Assembly: GCF_002158865.1 (NCBI RefSeq)
Contig: NZ_CP021455.1
Coordinates: 3,720,001 to 3,784,000 of the forward strand
Length of the DNA stretch: 64,000 nt
Direction of reading: 5' to 3'
Origin: Comamonas serinivorans
GTDB lineage: Bacteria > Pseudomonadota > Gammaproteobacteria > Burkholderiales > Burkholderiaceae_C
Part shown: one piece after another, positions 37,415 through 44,910 of the stretch
Position numbering within the stretch: position 1 is the first letter of the stretch
Layout of the letters: each line of letters begins with the position of its first letter
The notes under the pieces: model-generated
What the model was told of the DNA's origin: nothing
The model's database searches: none
What the model saw: the letters and a program-made list of their open reading frames with translations, nothing else
Program-made: the position numbers and the translations under genes

Positions 37415-37565
37415 GCCCACGAGTCGGCGGCGTGGCGGCAGCACGGCGCCCCCGGAGCCCCTCGCCAGGCTCGCGGGACGGGGCTGTTCACTGGGGCACC
37501 TAACGGCTCCTGACGGACGATCATCGACCCTCACGGGTAAGCCCGCGAGCTGTTGGATCGCCCGC

Positions 37566-37600
37566 CCAAAACCAAGGCCCGGGTTCAACCGGGCCTTGTG
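37566..37600 (-). terminator. Probable terminator of the FMN-reductase gene
   Basis: AAGGCCCGG pairs with CCGGGCCTT (37572-37580 and 37587-37595). On the minus strand it is followed by GGTTTTGG. It lies 120 bp beyond the stop at 37722, past copy 12 of the palindromic element. It could also stop plus-strand transcripts from the frnE side. Confidence 0.5.
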
Positions 37601-37642
37601 CCGTCTGCGGAGCGAACCATGCGATTCGCAAGACGTTTTATC

Positions 37643-37694
37643 GGGGTATATCCCCATTTCCATTCAAATATGAACGGAAATGGGGGCATACTGC
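37643..37694. repeat. 52-bp palindromic element, copy 12
   Basis: Ends GGGGTAT and ATACTGC flank CCATT and AACGG. The 10-nt spacers also pair here almost perfectly, so this copy is the most complete palindrome. It lies 27 bp beyond the FMN-reductase stop codon. Confidence 0.92.
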
Positions 37695-37721
37695 CCAATC
37701 AATGAGCACCCACGCGCGCCA

Positions 37722-38276
37722 TCAGGCCTTGCGGTGCACCTGCACCCAGGCCAGGAACTGGCTCATGTAGCCCTGCAGGAACTTGCGGCTGGCCTCGCCG
37801 ATCTCGCCCTGCGCGTCAATCAGGCCGTCGCTCCAGCGGATGAACCCCTCGGGCTGGGCCATGACGGGCATGTCGAGGAACACCAGGATGTTGCGCAGGT
37901 GCTGCTGGGCCATGGCCGTGGCCGCAGCGCCCGGCGAGGTGCCGATGACCGCCGCAGGAATGCCGTTCCAGGCACCCTGGCCATAAGGGCGGCTACCGGC
38001 GTCGAGCGCGTTCTTGAGCAGCGCCGGCACGGAGCGGTTTTGCTCGGGCGTGACGAAGACGATGCCGTCCTGCGCCTTCACCTGGTCCTTGAGCGCCTGG
38101 AACACCGCCGGATAAGCCGCGTCGTCGTCGCGGTTGTACAGCGGCAGGTGAGCGATCTCGATGAGGCTGGCGTTGGCCTCGGGCGCGATCAGCTTCATCA
38201 GACCCTGAGCCAATTGGCGGTTGATCGAGGATGCGCTGGCACTGCCGACGACGAAACCGATGTTGGGCTTGCCCAT
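37722..38276 (-). CDS. NADPH-dependent FMN reductase (ChrR/azoreductase-like)
   Basis: This 184-residue flavodoxin-fold enzyme reduces FMN, quinones or chromate using NAD(P)H. The FMN-phosphate loop is VGSASASSINRQLA near the start, and the isoalloxazine-binding phrase is TPEQNRSVPALLKNALD. The region IGTSPGAAATAMAQQHLR follows. This matches the YieF/ChrR-like group. It is probably a cytosolic tetramer defending against oxidants or quinones (family knowledge). The start at 38276 is the family start; an upstream ATG would add 32 unrelated residues. Confidence 0.92.
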   Translation of the reverse strand: MGKPNIGFVVGSASASSINRQLAQGLMKLIAPEANASLIEIAHLPLYNRDDDAAYPAVFQALKDQVKAQDGIVFVTPEQNRSVPALLKNALDAGSRPYGQGAWNGIPAAVIGTSPGAAATAMAQQHLRNILVFLDMPVMAQPEGFIRWSDGLIDAQGEIGEASRKFLQGYMSQFLAWVQVHRKA

Positions 38277-38728
38277 GAAAACTCCTTGCGTGAATGGAAA
38301 CGGGGTTCGCCGCGCCGGGCCGGTCCGGCGCACGAACGCCGCAGTGTCGCAGAGCCCCGGGTTCACCGCCATCGGCCGCCGCCAGATGCCAGGGGACCGC
38401 TGACTTCAGCACTTCGGAGATCGTGCGAAAGCGCTCAGGGTTGGAAGCCAGACGACCAATGAGCGAGTCCGACTTGCTAGGCTCATCGCGGGGCTGGAAT
38501 CGGCCGACCAGGGCAGCGACACCACGGACGTGCATGCGCGGCGCAACGTGGGGGAGGCCGACATTCACACCCCTGCGCGCGGGCCGGCATCCCGGGCGTT
38601 GCCGGTGCGCCGGAAGCCGACGCGTGGTGAGGCTGGCACGGCCCTGGGCCACGCCCGGGTGTCCGGCTTCGGGGCGGCTGCTCGCGGGCCACAGCCAGCC
38701 GACGCGGCAGCCGCGAGCGTCGCGGCGA
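38277..38728. other. Intergenic stretch with no assigned gene
   Basis: About 450 bp. A minus-strand frame between about 38380 and 38535 looks protein-like (for example FQPRDEPSKSDSLIGRL) but has no family I recognise, no clear start and no stop near its end. It could be a gene fragment. Confidence 0.4.
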
Positions 38729-39244
38729 TCAGCCCACGACTTCGATGCTGCCGTCGAGCGACATCAGCAGTGTTTCGACCGCCAGGTGGCGGTGGCGCTC
38801 GCCGATGGCCTCGCGCAGCCGGCGCAGTTGCACGCCATGCGCGGCGGTCTCGCTGGCGCGGCTGCTGGCGTGCGCCTCGCCCACGATCATCCGGTAGGCC
38901 CCGCAGTCGCGGTGGTCGATCACGATGACGCGTTCGATCTGGTGCAGCTGAATCGCCAGGCCCAGGTGGTCCCAGAAGGTCTTGTTCCAGGCCGGAAACC
39001 GGTCCGTCACGGCCCCCAGCGAGGCCCCGGCCAGCACGATGTGGTCGTACTTCTCGCGCAGCCCGCGGGCGTGCATGTAGCGCTCGATGTCGTCCATCAG
39101 GCGGAAGTCCATGCAGCTGAGCAGCAGGGCCTCCGTCGTGGCGGCGTGCGCGCGGGGCATCAGCCCCAGGCTCACGGCGGGCGCCAGCGTGGTCCAGCGC
39201 AGGAGCGCGCGGCGGGAGAGCAGGTGCTGGCAACAGGCGTGCAT
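38729..39244 (-). CDS. Exported beta-carbonic-anhydrase-like protein
   Basis: This 171-residue protein has an N-terminal Tat-like signal (SRRALLRWTTLAPAVSLGL, cleaved near AHA). The mature part carries the beta-carbonic-anhydrase zinc set: Cys plus the Asp-Arg dyad in SCMDFR, and His and Cys in DHRDCGAY. It is shorter than typical beta enzymes and may be catalytically reduced or specialised. Carbonic anhydrases interconvert CO2 and bicarbonate. The promoter would be in the AT-rich stretch near 39290-39345. Confidence 0.78.
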   Translation of the reverse strand: MHACCQHLLSRRALLRWTTLAPAVSLGLMPRAHAATTEALLLSCMDFRLMDDIERYMHARGLREKYDHIVLAGASLGAVTDRFPAWNKTFWDHLGLAIQLHQIERVIVIDHRDCGAYRMIVGEAHASSRASETAAHGVQLRRLREAIGERHRHLAVETLLMSLDGSIEVVG

Positions 39245-39660
39245 GAAGGTCTCCGATCAAGGCGTGGCGTGGGACGAGGTTCTGGCGTGTGATTCATTTA
39301 CATGAATTCACAATAAATACTTAGGTATTACATTTTCAATTGGGCCGCAGGCCGACTGAAAAAGCAATCGGCGACACCGGTTGGGCAGGGAAAGCCCGGG
39401 GTGATGCGGTCGGGGCCAGCTGGCAGGTGTTCAACGGCCTGTCTGGCCTGGGGTGCAGCGGCCCTGGGACCCTGGCCGGTGTGAGATCGCCGAAGCCGTG
39501 GACCGGCAGGCCACCACGGTGGATCGCCCGCGCTCCAGCTCGCCCATCCTGGTCGTTCGAGCCGGCCCACACGCTGAAAGCCGCGACGCCGGGTCGGATC
39601 AGCCTGCTGCGTCAGCCCGGGCTCCGAACCGGCCGACACCGCCGCCAGCGCGCCCACGCC
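39245..39660. other. Divergent regulatory region with an AT-rich island
   Basis: No gene is supported. An AT-rich island (about 39290-39345) stands out in this GC-rich DNA and contains the dyad AATACTTAGGTATT. It probably holds promoters for the carbonic-anhydrase-like gene. Confidence 0.45.
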
Positions 39661-39676
39661 AGACGGTGTACATTGA

Positions 39677-39692
39677 CTGTATGCATTCACAG
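39677..39692. promoter_or_regulatory. LexA (SOS) box
   Basis: CTGTATGCATTCACAG fits the CTGT-N8-ACAG LexA operator. It lies 26 bp before the chosen start of the VRR-NUC nuclease gene and overlaps a TTGACT -35-like box (39673-39678). It should place the nuclease-helicase operon under SOS control. Confidence 0.8.
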
Positions 39693-39718
39693 CTCTCATG
39701 GCGCGCTGGGGCCGATTC

Positions 39719-41779
39719 ATGAGCTTGCCGCCGCCCCGCCCCGCCCCGACGACGCCGTTCACCCGGCCTCCGTCTCAGGCGCTCTATTACCTGCACCACT
39801 TCAGGCAGGCGCTGGCCTGGCTGGCCGACCGGTATGCGGACGTGCTGCAGCCCGACGAACACGGCTTCATCCAGCAGTTCCACACGCTGCCGGAGTCCGC
39901 GCAGGCCCTGCTGGTGCGCCTGGTGATGCGGCGCGGCCCCTGGTTCCGGGCCAGCCGGCTGGTCTATGCCGAAATCCCCGACCTGGGCGCCGCCGCCGCG
40001 CCGCTGCTGCGGCAGGGCTGGCTGTCGGCCGACGCCCCCATGCGGCTGGACGAGCTGTTCGCCCTGCACACCAAGGCCGAACTGCTGCCGCTGCTGGGCA
40101 CCGTGAGCGGCGCGGCACGGCTGCGAAAAGCCGAGCTGCTGCAGGCCTGGCAAGCGCAGGCCGGCGTGGCCGCCGACCACACGCAGACCTACGCCGACTG
40201 GCACCCGCAGGCCACCGAGCCGGTCTGGCGCCTGATGACGGACGCGCTGTGCGAGCGCCTGCGCCTGATGTTCTTCGGCAACCTGCACCAGGACTGGTCG
40301 GCCTTTGTGCTGGCCGACCTGGGCATTTTTCGCCACGAAACCGTGGCCTTCGACGCCGCCTCGCGCGCCTTCCAGTCGCCCGCCGACGTGGACCGCTACC
40401 TGACCATGGCCGCGTGTCGGCAAGACCTGGCCGATGGCGCCGACCCCGATGCCGTGCTGCAGCGCCTGGCCACCTGTGGCAGCGACAACGTGTGGCTGGA
40501 ACGCCGGCGCGCCAAGGCCTTGTGGCAAGTCGGCCAGGCCTGCGAACGGCGCCAGGACTGGCCGCTCGCGCTCCGCGCCTACGCGCAAAGCAGCCACCCG
40601 GGCGCCCGCCACCGCCGCATGCGCGTGCACGAACGCCTGGGCGAGTTCAACGCGGCGCTGGCCCTGGCCTCGGCCGCGCAGGCCGCGCCCGAAGACGAAG
40701 CCGAACGCCAGCGCGTGGCCCGCATGCTGCCGCGCCTGCAGCGCCAGCTGGGGCTGCCGGTAAGCCGCGCGGCGGACCGGGCCCGCTTGCCTGCGCCGAC
40801 GCGTCAGCGCGGCAGCGCCACGTCCGGCCCACCGCCCGCGTCAGCGGCGCCCGAGCAGCCAGCCGACGGGTGCACAGGTGGGCCCGACCTGCCGCCCCGC
40901 ATCGCGCTGTGCCTGCCCCGCCCGGCCACGCCTCAGGCTGTGGAGGTGGTGGTCTGCCGGCACTGGCACCGCGACGAGGCGCCGGTGCACTACGTCGAGA
41001 ACACGCTGTTCAATGCGCTGTTTGGCCTGCTGTGCTGGCCGGCGATTTTTGCGCCGGTGCCGGGTGCGTTCTTCCACCCGTTCCAAGCCGGCCCGGCCGA
41101 CCTGAGCGCCGCCGACTTCGCGACCCGCCGCGCGTCCGAATTCGCGCGCTGCCTGGCGGCCCTGGACGACGGTTCACACGCCGCGCTGATCCGCGCACGC
41201 CATGCCGCCAAGCAGGGCCTGCAGTCGCCGTTCGTGCACTGGGGCGCGGTGACCGACGACCTGCTGGCGCTGGCGCTGCACTGCATCCCCGCGGCGCACC
41301 TGAAGGTGGTGTTCACGCGCTTGCTGCAAGACGTCACGGTCAACCGCTCCGGCTTTCCGGACCTGGTGCGCTTCTGGCCCGCCGAGCGCCGCTACGCCCT
41401 GGTCGAGGTCAAGGGCCCGGGCGACAAGCTGCAGGACAACCAACTGCGCTGGCTGCGCCATTTCGAGGCCCATGGCCTGCCCGTGCAGGTCTGCCACGTG
41501 TGTTGGGAAGACGACGCCGACCGCGACCCCGCCGAAGCCGCCCCTCAGGTGACCCAGGCTGCGCCGCGCGGCCGGGATGAGGCCGGGAACGAGCACCTCA
41601 ATGCCGCCTGGGCCGACGCGCCCTGGCCCTTGTCGTCAAGGGCACCAGCGCTGCCGCCATCGCCGCTGCCGCCCACGCCAGGCGTTGCGGCTTCGGCGCC
41701 CCCCAGCCCTGCAACACGCCGGGCCCGCATCGCCACGGCCGTCACCACACCCGCAGCCCGGCGCGAGGCCCTGCCATGA
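39719..41779 (+). CDS. FAN1-type VRR-NUC DNA nuclease
   Basis: This 686-residue protein resembles bacterial FAN1, a structure-specific nuclease of interstrand crosslink repair. The N-terminal half has the helical, winged-helix-like FAN1 region. The C-terminal VRR-NUC domain (about residues 535-600) carries NRSGFPDLV, the catalytic pair in LVEVKGPGD, and the glutamine in DNQLRWL. The ATG at 39719 is preferred because 39698 lies only 5 bp after the LexA box and has no ribosome binding site. It overlaps the helicase gene by 4 bp (ATGA). About 75 Ala/Pro-rich C-terminal residues are extra. Confidence 0.88.
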   Translation: MSLPPPRPAPTTPFTRPPSQALYYLHHFRQALAWLADRYADVLQPDEHGFIQQFHTLPESAQALLVRLVMRRGPWFRASRLVYAEIPDLGAAAAPLLRQGWLSADAPMRLDELFALHTKAELLPLLGTVSGAARLRKAELLQAWQAQAGVAADHTQTYADWHPQATEPVWRLMTDALCERLRLMFFGNLHQDWSAFVLADLGIFRHETVAFDAASRAFQSPADVDRYLTMAACRQDLADGADPDAVLQRLATCGSDNVWLERRRAKALWQVGQACERRQDWPLALRAYAQSSHPGARHRRMRVHERLGEFNAALALASAAQAAPEDEAERQRVARMLPRLQRQLGLPVSRAADRARLPAPTRQRGSATSGPPPASAAPEQPADGCTGGPDLPPRIALCLPRPATPQAVEVVVCRHWHRDEAPVHYVENTLFNALFGLLCWPAIFAPVPGAFFHPFQAGPADLSAADFATRRASEFARCLAALDDGSHAALIRARHAAKQGLQSPFVHWGAVTDDLLALALHCIPAAHLKVVFTRLLQDVTVNRSGFPDLVRFWPAERRYALVEVKGPGDKLQDNQLRWLRHFEAHGLPVQVCHVCWEDDADRDPAEAAPQVTQAAPRGRDEAGNEHLNAAWADAPWPLSSRAPALPPSPLPPTPGVAASAPPSPATRRARIATAVTTPAARREALP

Positions 41780-44301
41780 ACCCGGCGACCGTGGCCGTGC
41801 GCGCGCTGTGCGAGTTCGCCGCGCGATCGGGCGACCTCGACCTGCGCTTCACGCCCGCGCCCTCGGCGCTGGAGGGCATGGCCGGCCACGCGCGGGTGCG
41901 CTCGCGCCGCGCGCCCGGCTACGAAACCGAGGTCACCCTGTCCGGTCTGTACCAGGACGCGCTGCAGGTGCGGGGCCGCGCCGACGGCTTCGACCCCGAG
42001 GCGGGGCAGCTGGAAGAGATCAAGACCTACCGCGGCCAGCTGGACGGCGTACGTGACCACCACCGCGCCCTGCATCAGGCCCAGGCCCGCACCTATGGCC
42101 ACCTGCTCTGCCAGGCGCGAGGGCTGACGCGGCTGCGTGTGGCGCTGGTCTACGTCAACGTCGACACCGATGCAAAAACGGTGCTCACCGAAGACTGCAC
42201 CGCCGCCGAGCTGCAGGCGCACTTCGACCAGCTGTGCCAGCGCTACCTGAGCTGGGCCCGCGCCGAGGCCGCGCACCGGCTGGGCCGCGACGCCGCCATG
42301 GCCGGTCTGGCCTTTCCGCACGGCGACTTCCGCAGCGGGCAACGCGAGCTGTCCGTGGCGGTGTATCGCGCTGCGCGCCAGGGTGCACAAACGGGCAACG
42401 GGGCATGCCTCATGGCCCAGGCGCCCACCGGCATCGGCAAGACGCTGGGCACGGTGTTCCCCATGCTCAAGGCCATGGCGCATCAAGGGCTGGACAAGCT
42501 GTTCTTCCTGACCGCCAAAGGCACGGGCCAGGGCGTGGCGCTGCGCGCGCTGGCCCAGCTGCAACCACCGCCCTGGACGAACGAGCCCGCGCCGTCGCCC
42601 GCCTGTGCCACCGTGTCGTCCGATGCGGCATCCGCCACACCATCCGATGCCGCGCCCGATGCCGCGCCGGACGCAGCGGCCTGCCCCGCTGACGACCCAC
42701 CCCTCGCGCCCGCTGCGCCCCGCCTGCGCGTGCTCGCCCTGCTGGCGCGTGACAAGGCCTGCGAGCACCCCGACAAGGCCTGCCATGGCGAGTCGTGCCC
42801 GCTGGCGCGGGGCTTTTTCGACCGGCTGCCGGCCGCACGCGCCGCCGCGCCGGCCCTGGCCGACTGGCACCCGGCCAGCGTGCGCACCCTGGCCCTGGCG
42901 CACGGCATCTGCCCCTATTACTTGGCCCAGGAGCTGGTGCGCTGGAGCGACGTCGTCGTCGGCGACTACAACCACTACTACGACAGCAGCGCCCTGCTGC
43001 ACGCGCTCACGCGCGAGCAAGGCTGGCGGGTCGGCGTGCTGGTGGACGAGGCGCACAACCTGGTCGACCGCGCGCGCCGCATGTACAGCGCCGAGCTGTC
43101 GCCCTTCACGCTGGCCGCCGCCCGCCAGCAGGCCACCGGCCCGGTGCGGACGGCGCTGGACCGCCTGCGGCGCTGCTGCACGGCCCTGGCCAGCACGCAG
43201 ACCGCCGACTACGCCGTGCTGGACGCCGTGCCGCCCACGCTGCTGACGGCGCTGCAGCGCGTCACCCAGGCCGTTGGCCAGGCCCAGGATGCAGGCCTTC
43301 AGGCGCTGGGCGAGGACCTGCTGGCCCTGCATTTCGAGGCCCTGCAGCTGCTGCAGCTTGCCGAGCAGTTCGGCCCCCACGCGCTGTTCGACATCGCCCG
43401 CCTGCCCGCGCGCGCTACCGATCGGCCGCACGCCCGCGCCAGCGCCGTGCTCGGCATCCGCAACGTCATCCCCGCGCCGCACCTGGCGCCCCGGCACGCC
43501 AGCGCGCAAGCCACGGTGCTGTTCTCGGGCACGCTGAACCCGCCGGCCTTCTACCGCGACCTGCTGGGCCTGCCGCCGACCACGGCGCAGGTCGACATCG
43601 ACACGCCCTTCGCGGCCGACCAGCTGCAGGTGCACGTGGTGCGCGAGGTCTCGACGCGCTGGGCCGATCGCGCGCAATCGCTCACCCCCATCGCCGACCT
43701 CGTGGCGCAGCAGCACGCCCGTGCACCGGGCAACTACCTGTGCTTTTTCAGCAGCTTCGACTACCTGCAGCGCGTGGCCGAACGCCTGCGCGAGCGCCAC
43801 CCCGCGCTGCCGCTGTGCCTGCAGACCCCGGCCATGGACGCAGCCGGCCGCGAGGCCTTCCTGGCCGGCTTCACCGAGACCAGCCGCGTCGTCGGCCTGG
43901 TGGTGCTGGGCGGCGTGTTTGCCGAAGGGGTGGACCTGCCCGGCCGCCGGCTCATCGGGGCCTTCGTGGCCACGCTGGGCTTGCCGCAGCTGGGGCCCGT
44001 CAACGACGCGATGCGGCGCGTGCTGGCCCAGCGCTTCGGCGCACGCCAGGGCGACGACTACACCTACCTCTACCCCGGCCTGCGCAAGGTGGTGCAGGCG
44101 GCGGGCCGCGTGATCCGCAGCGAGGACGACCGCGGCACCATCCACCTCATCGACGACCGCTACGGCCGGCCCCACGTGCAAGCCCTGCTGCCGCGCTGGT
44201 GGCGGCTGCAGGCGGCTTCTGCGGCTACCGCGCCGGTGTCCGGGTCGGCGCCGGCCCCCTCGCCCTCAGCGAGCCACGCTGAGGCGGCGCGCCACGCGTG
44301 A
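41776..44301 (+). CDS. DinG/XPD-like ATP-dependent DNA helicase with nuclease-like N-terminus
   Basis: This 841-residue SF2 helicase has Walker A APTGIGKT at about 214-221 and the DEAH box VDEAHN near 423. The four-cysteine Fe-S cluster region, with CEHPDKACHGESC and then HGICPYY, lies near 330-378. C-terminal motif VI is QAAGRVIRSEDDRG. The first 200 residues contain RADGFD and LEEIKTYRG, the D...ExK spacing of a PD-(D/E)XK (Cas4-like) nuclease. It is translationally coupled to the FAN1-type nuclease and shares its LexA box. I infer a crosslink or end-resection repair unit. Confidence 0.88.
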   Translation: MNPATVAVRALCEFAARSGDLDLRFTPAPSALEGMAGHARVRSRRAPGYETEVTLSGLYQDALQVRGRADGFDPEAGQLEEIKTYRGQLDGVRDHHRALHQAQARTYGHLLCQARGLTRLRVALVYVNVDTDAKTVLTEDCTAAELQAHFDQLCQRYLSWARAEAAHRLGRDAAMAGLAFPHGDFRSGQRELSVAVYRAARQGAQTGNGACLMAQAPTGIGKTLGTVFPMLKAMAHQGLDKLFFLTAKGTGQGVALRALAQLQPPPWTNEPAPSPACATVSSDAASATPSDAAPDAAPDAAACPADDPPLAPAAPRLRVLALLARDKACEHPDKACHGESCPLARGFFDRLPAARAAAPALADWHPASVRTLALAHGICPYYLAQELVRWSDVVVGDYNHYYDSSALLHALTREQGWRVGVLVDEAHNLVDRARRMYSAELSPFTLAAARQQATGPVRTALDRLRRCCTALASTQTADYAVLDAVPPTLLTALQRVTQAVGQAQDAGLQALGEDLLALHFEALQLLQLAEQFGPHALFDIARLPARATDRPHARASAVLGIRNVIPAPHLAPRHASAQATVLFSGTLNPPAFYRDLLGLPPTTAQVDIDTPFAADQLQVHVVREVSTRWADRAQSLTPIADLVAQQHARAPGNYLCFFSSFDYLQRVAERLRERHPALPLCLQTPAMDAAGREAFLAGFTETSRVVGLVVLGGVFAEGVDLPGRRLIGAFVATLGLPQLGPVNDAMRRVLAQRFGARQGDDYTYLYPGLRKVVQAAGRVIRSEDDRGTIHLIDDRYGRPHVQALLPRWWRLQAASAATAPVSGSAPAPSPSASHAEAARHA

Positions 44302-44334
44302 ACGCCCGGTGCGGCGGGGCGCCGGCCCGCACGC

Positions 44335-44361
44335 CGGCGAACGGCGAACGGCGAACGGCGA
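44335..44361. repeat. 7-bp tandem repeat, about 3.9 units of CGGCGAA
   Basis: Three full CGGCGAA units and a partial fourth follow the helicase stop, 33 bp before copy 13 of the palindromic element. Confidence 0.9.
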
Positions 44362-44394
44362 CGCATCCTTCATGGTCTTCATGGCGACTTGAAG

Positions 44395-44446
44395 GCAGTA
44401 CAGTCCTGCTACCGATATTTAACAAAAGGCCATGGGTGCATACCTA
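44395..44446. repeat. 52-bp palindromic element, copy 13
   Basis: Ends GCAGTAC and ATACCTA flank CCGAT and AAAGG. It is the most diverged copy at the ends but keeps the exact 52-bp layout. It lies between the helicase gene and the cobalamin riboswitch. Confidence 0.7.
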
Positions 44447-44539
44447 TCCTGGTTGTCACCGGGCACGCCATTTTCGCGTCGCGTGCGCGGCCTCGTCCCG
44501 CGCCGCGTGGGCTACACTCCGCCGCGCTGATTTCAGCCC

Positions 44540-44772
44540 ATGCACAGGTGCTCGCTTCGCGAGTGAAACGGGAACAAGGTCGGGTCAACCCCGCAAGCCT
44601 TGGCTGCCCCCGCAACGGTAGACAGACAGCACGCCCCGCGCTTCGCCCTCTGGCGAAGCGCAACCACTGAGTTCAGTCTGGCCACGGTCTCCACGTGGCC
44701 CAGACGCTTGGGAAGGTGGGTGTGCACCTCGACCTCAGGGTCGATGCTGTGAGCCCGGAGACCGGCCTGTTC
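44540..44772 (+). promoter_or_regulatory. Cobalamin (B12) riboswitch
   Basis: Conserved blocks occur in order: GAAACGGGAA, then GCTGCCCCCGCAACGGTA (the B12 box region), GGGAAGGTG, and AGCCCGGAGACCGGCC. It lies 140 bp upstream of the TonB receptor gene and should shut off the receptor and btuFCD genes when adenosylcobalamin is plentiful. Confidence 0.95.
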
Positions 44773-44910
44773 GTGGTTCGCCATGCGCTCCTTCGGGGGC
44801 GCATGACCTCATGACTGTCTGCGGGGTGTGGACGGCGTCTGAGCCTGTGGCCACTCAGCGCCGCACGCTCTGGCTTGCCGTGTCACATCAGGTGGAATGA
44901 GACCTTTGAC

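Noticed and set aside
39340..41580. 746-aa open frame overlapping the FAN1-type gene
   Set aside because: It is Arg/Pro/Ala-rich with no motifs, while the alternative frame has clear VRR-NUC motifs and a LexA box.
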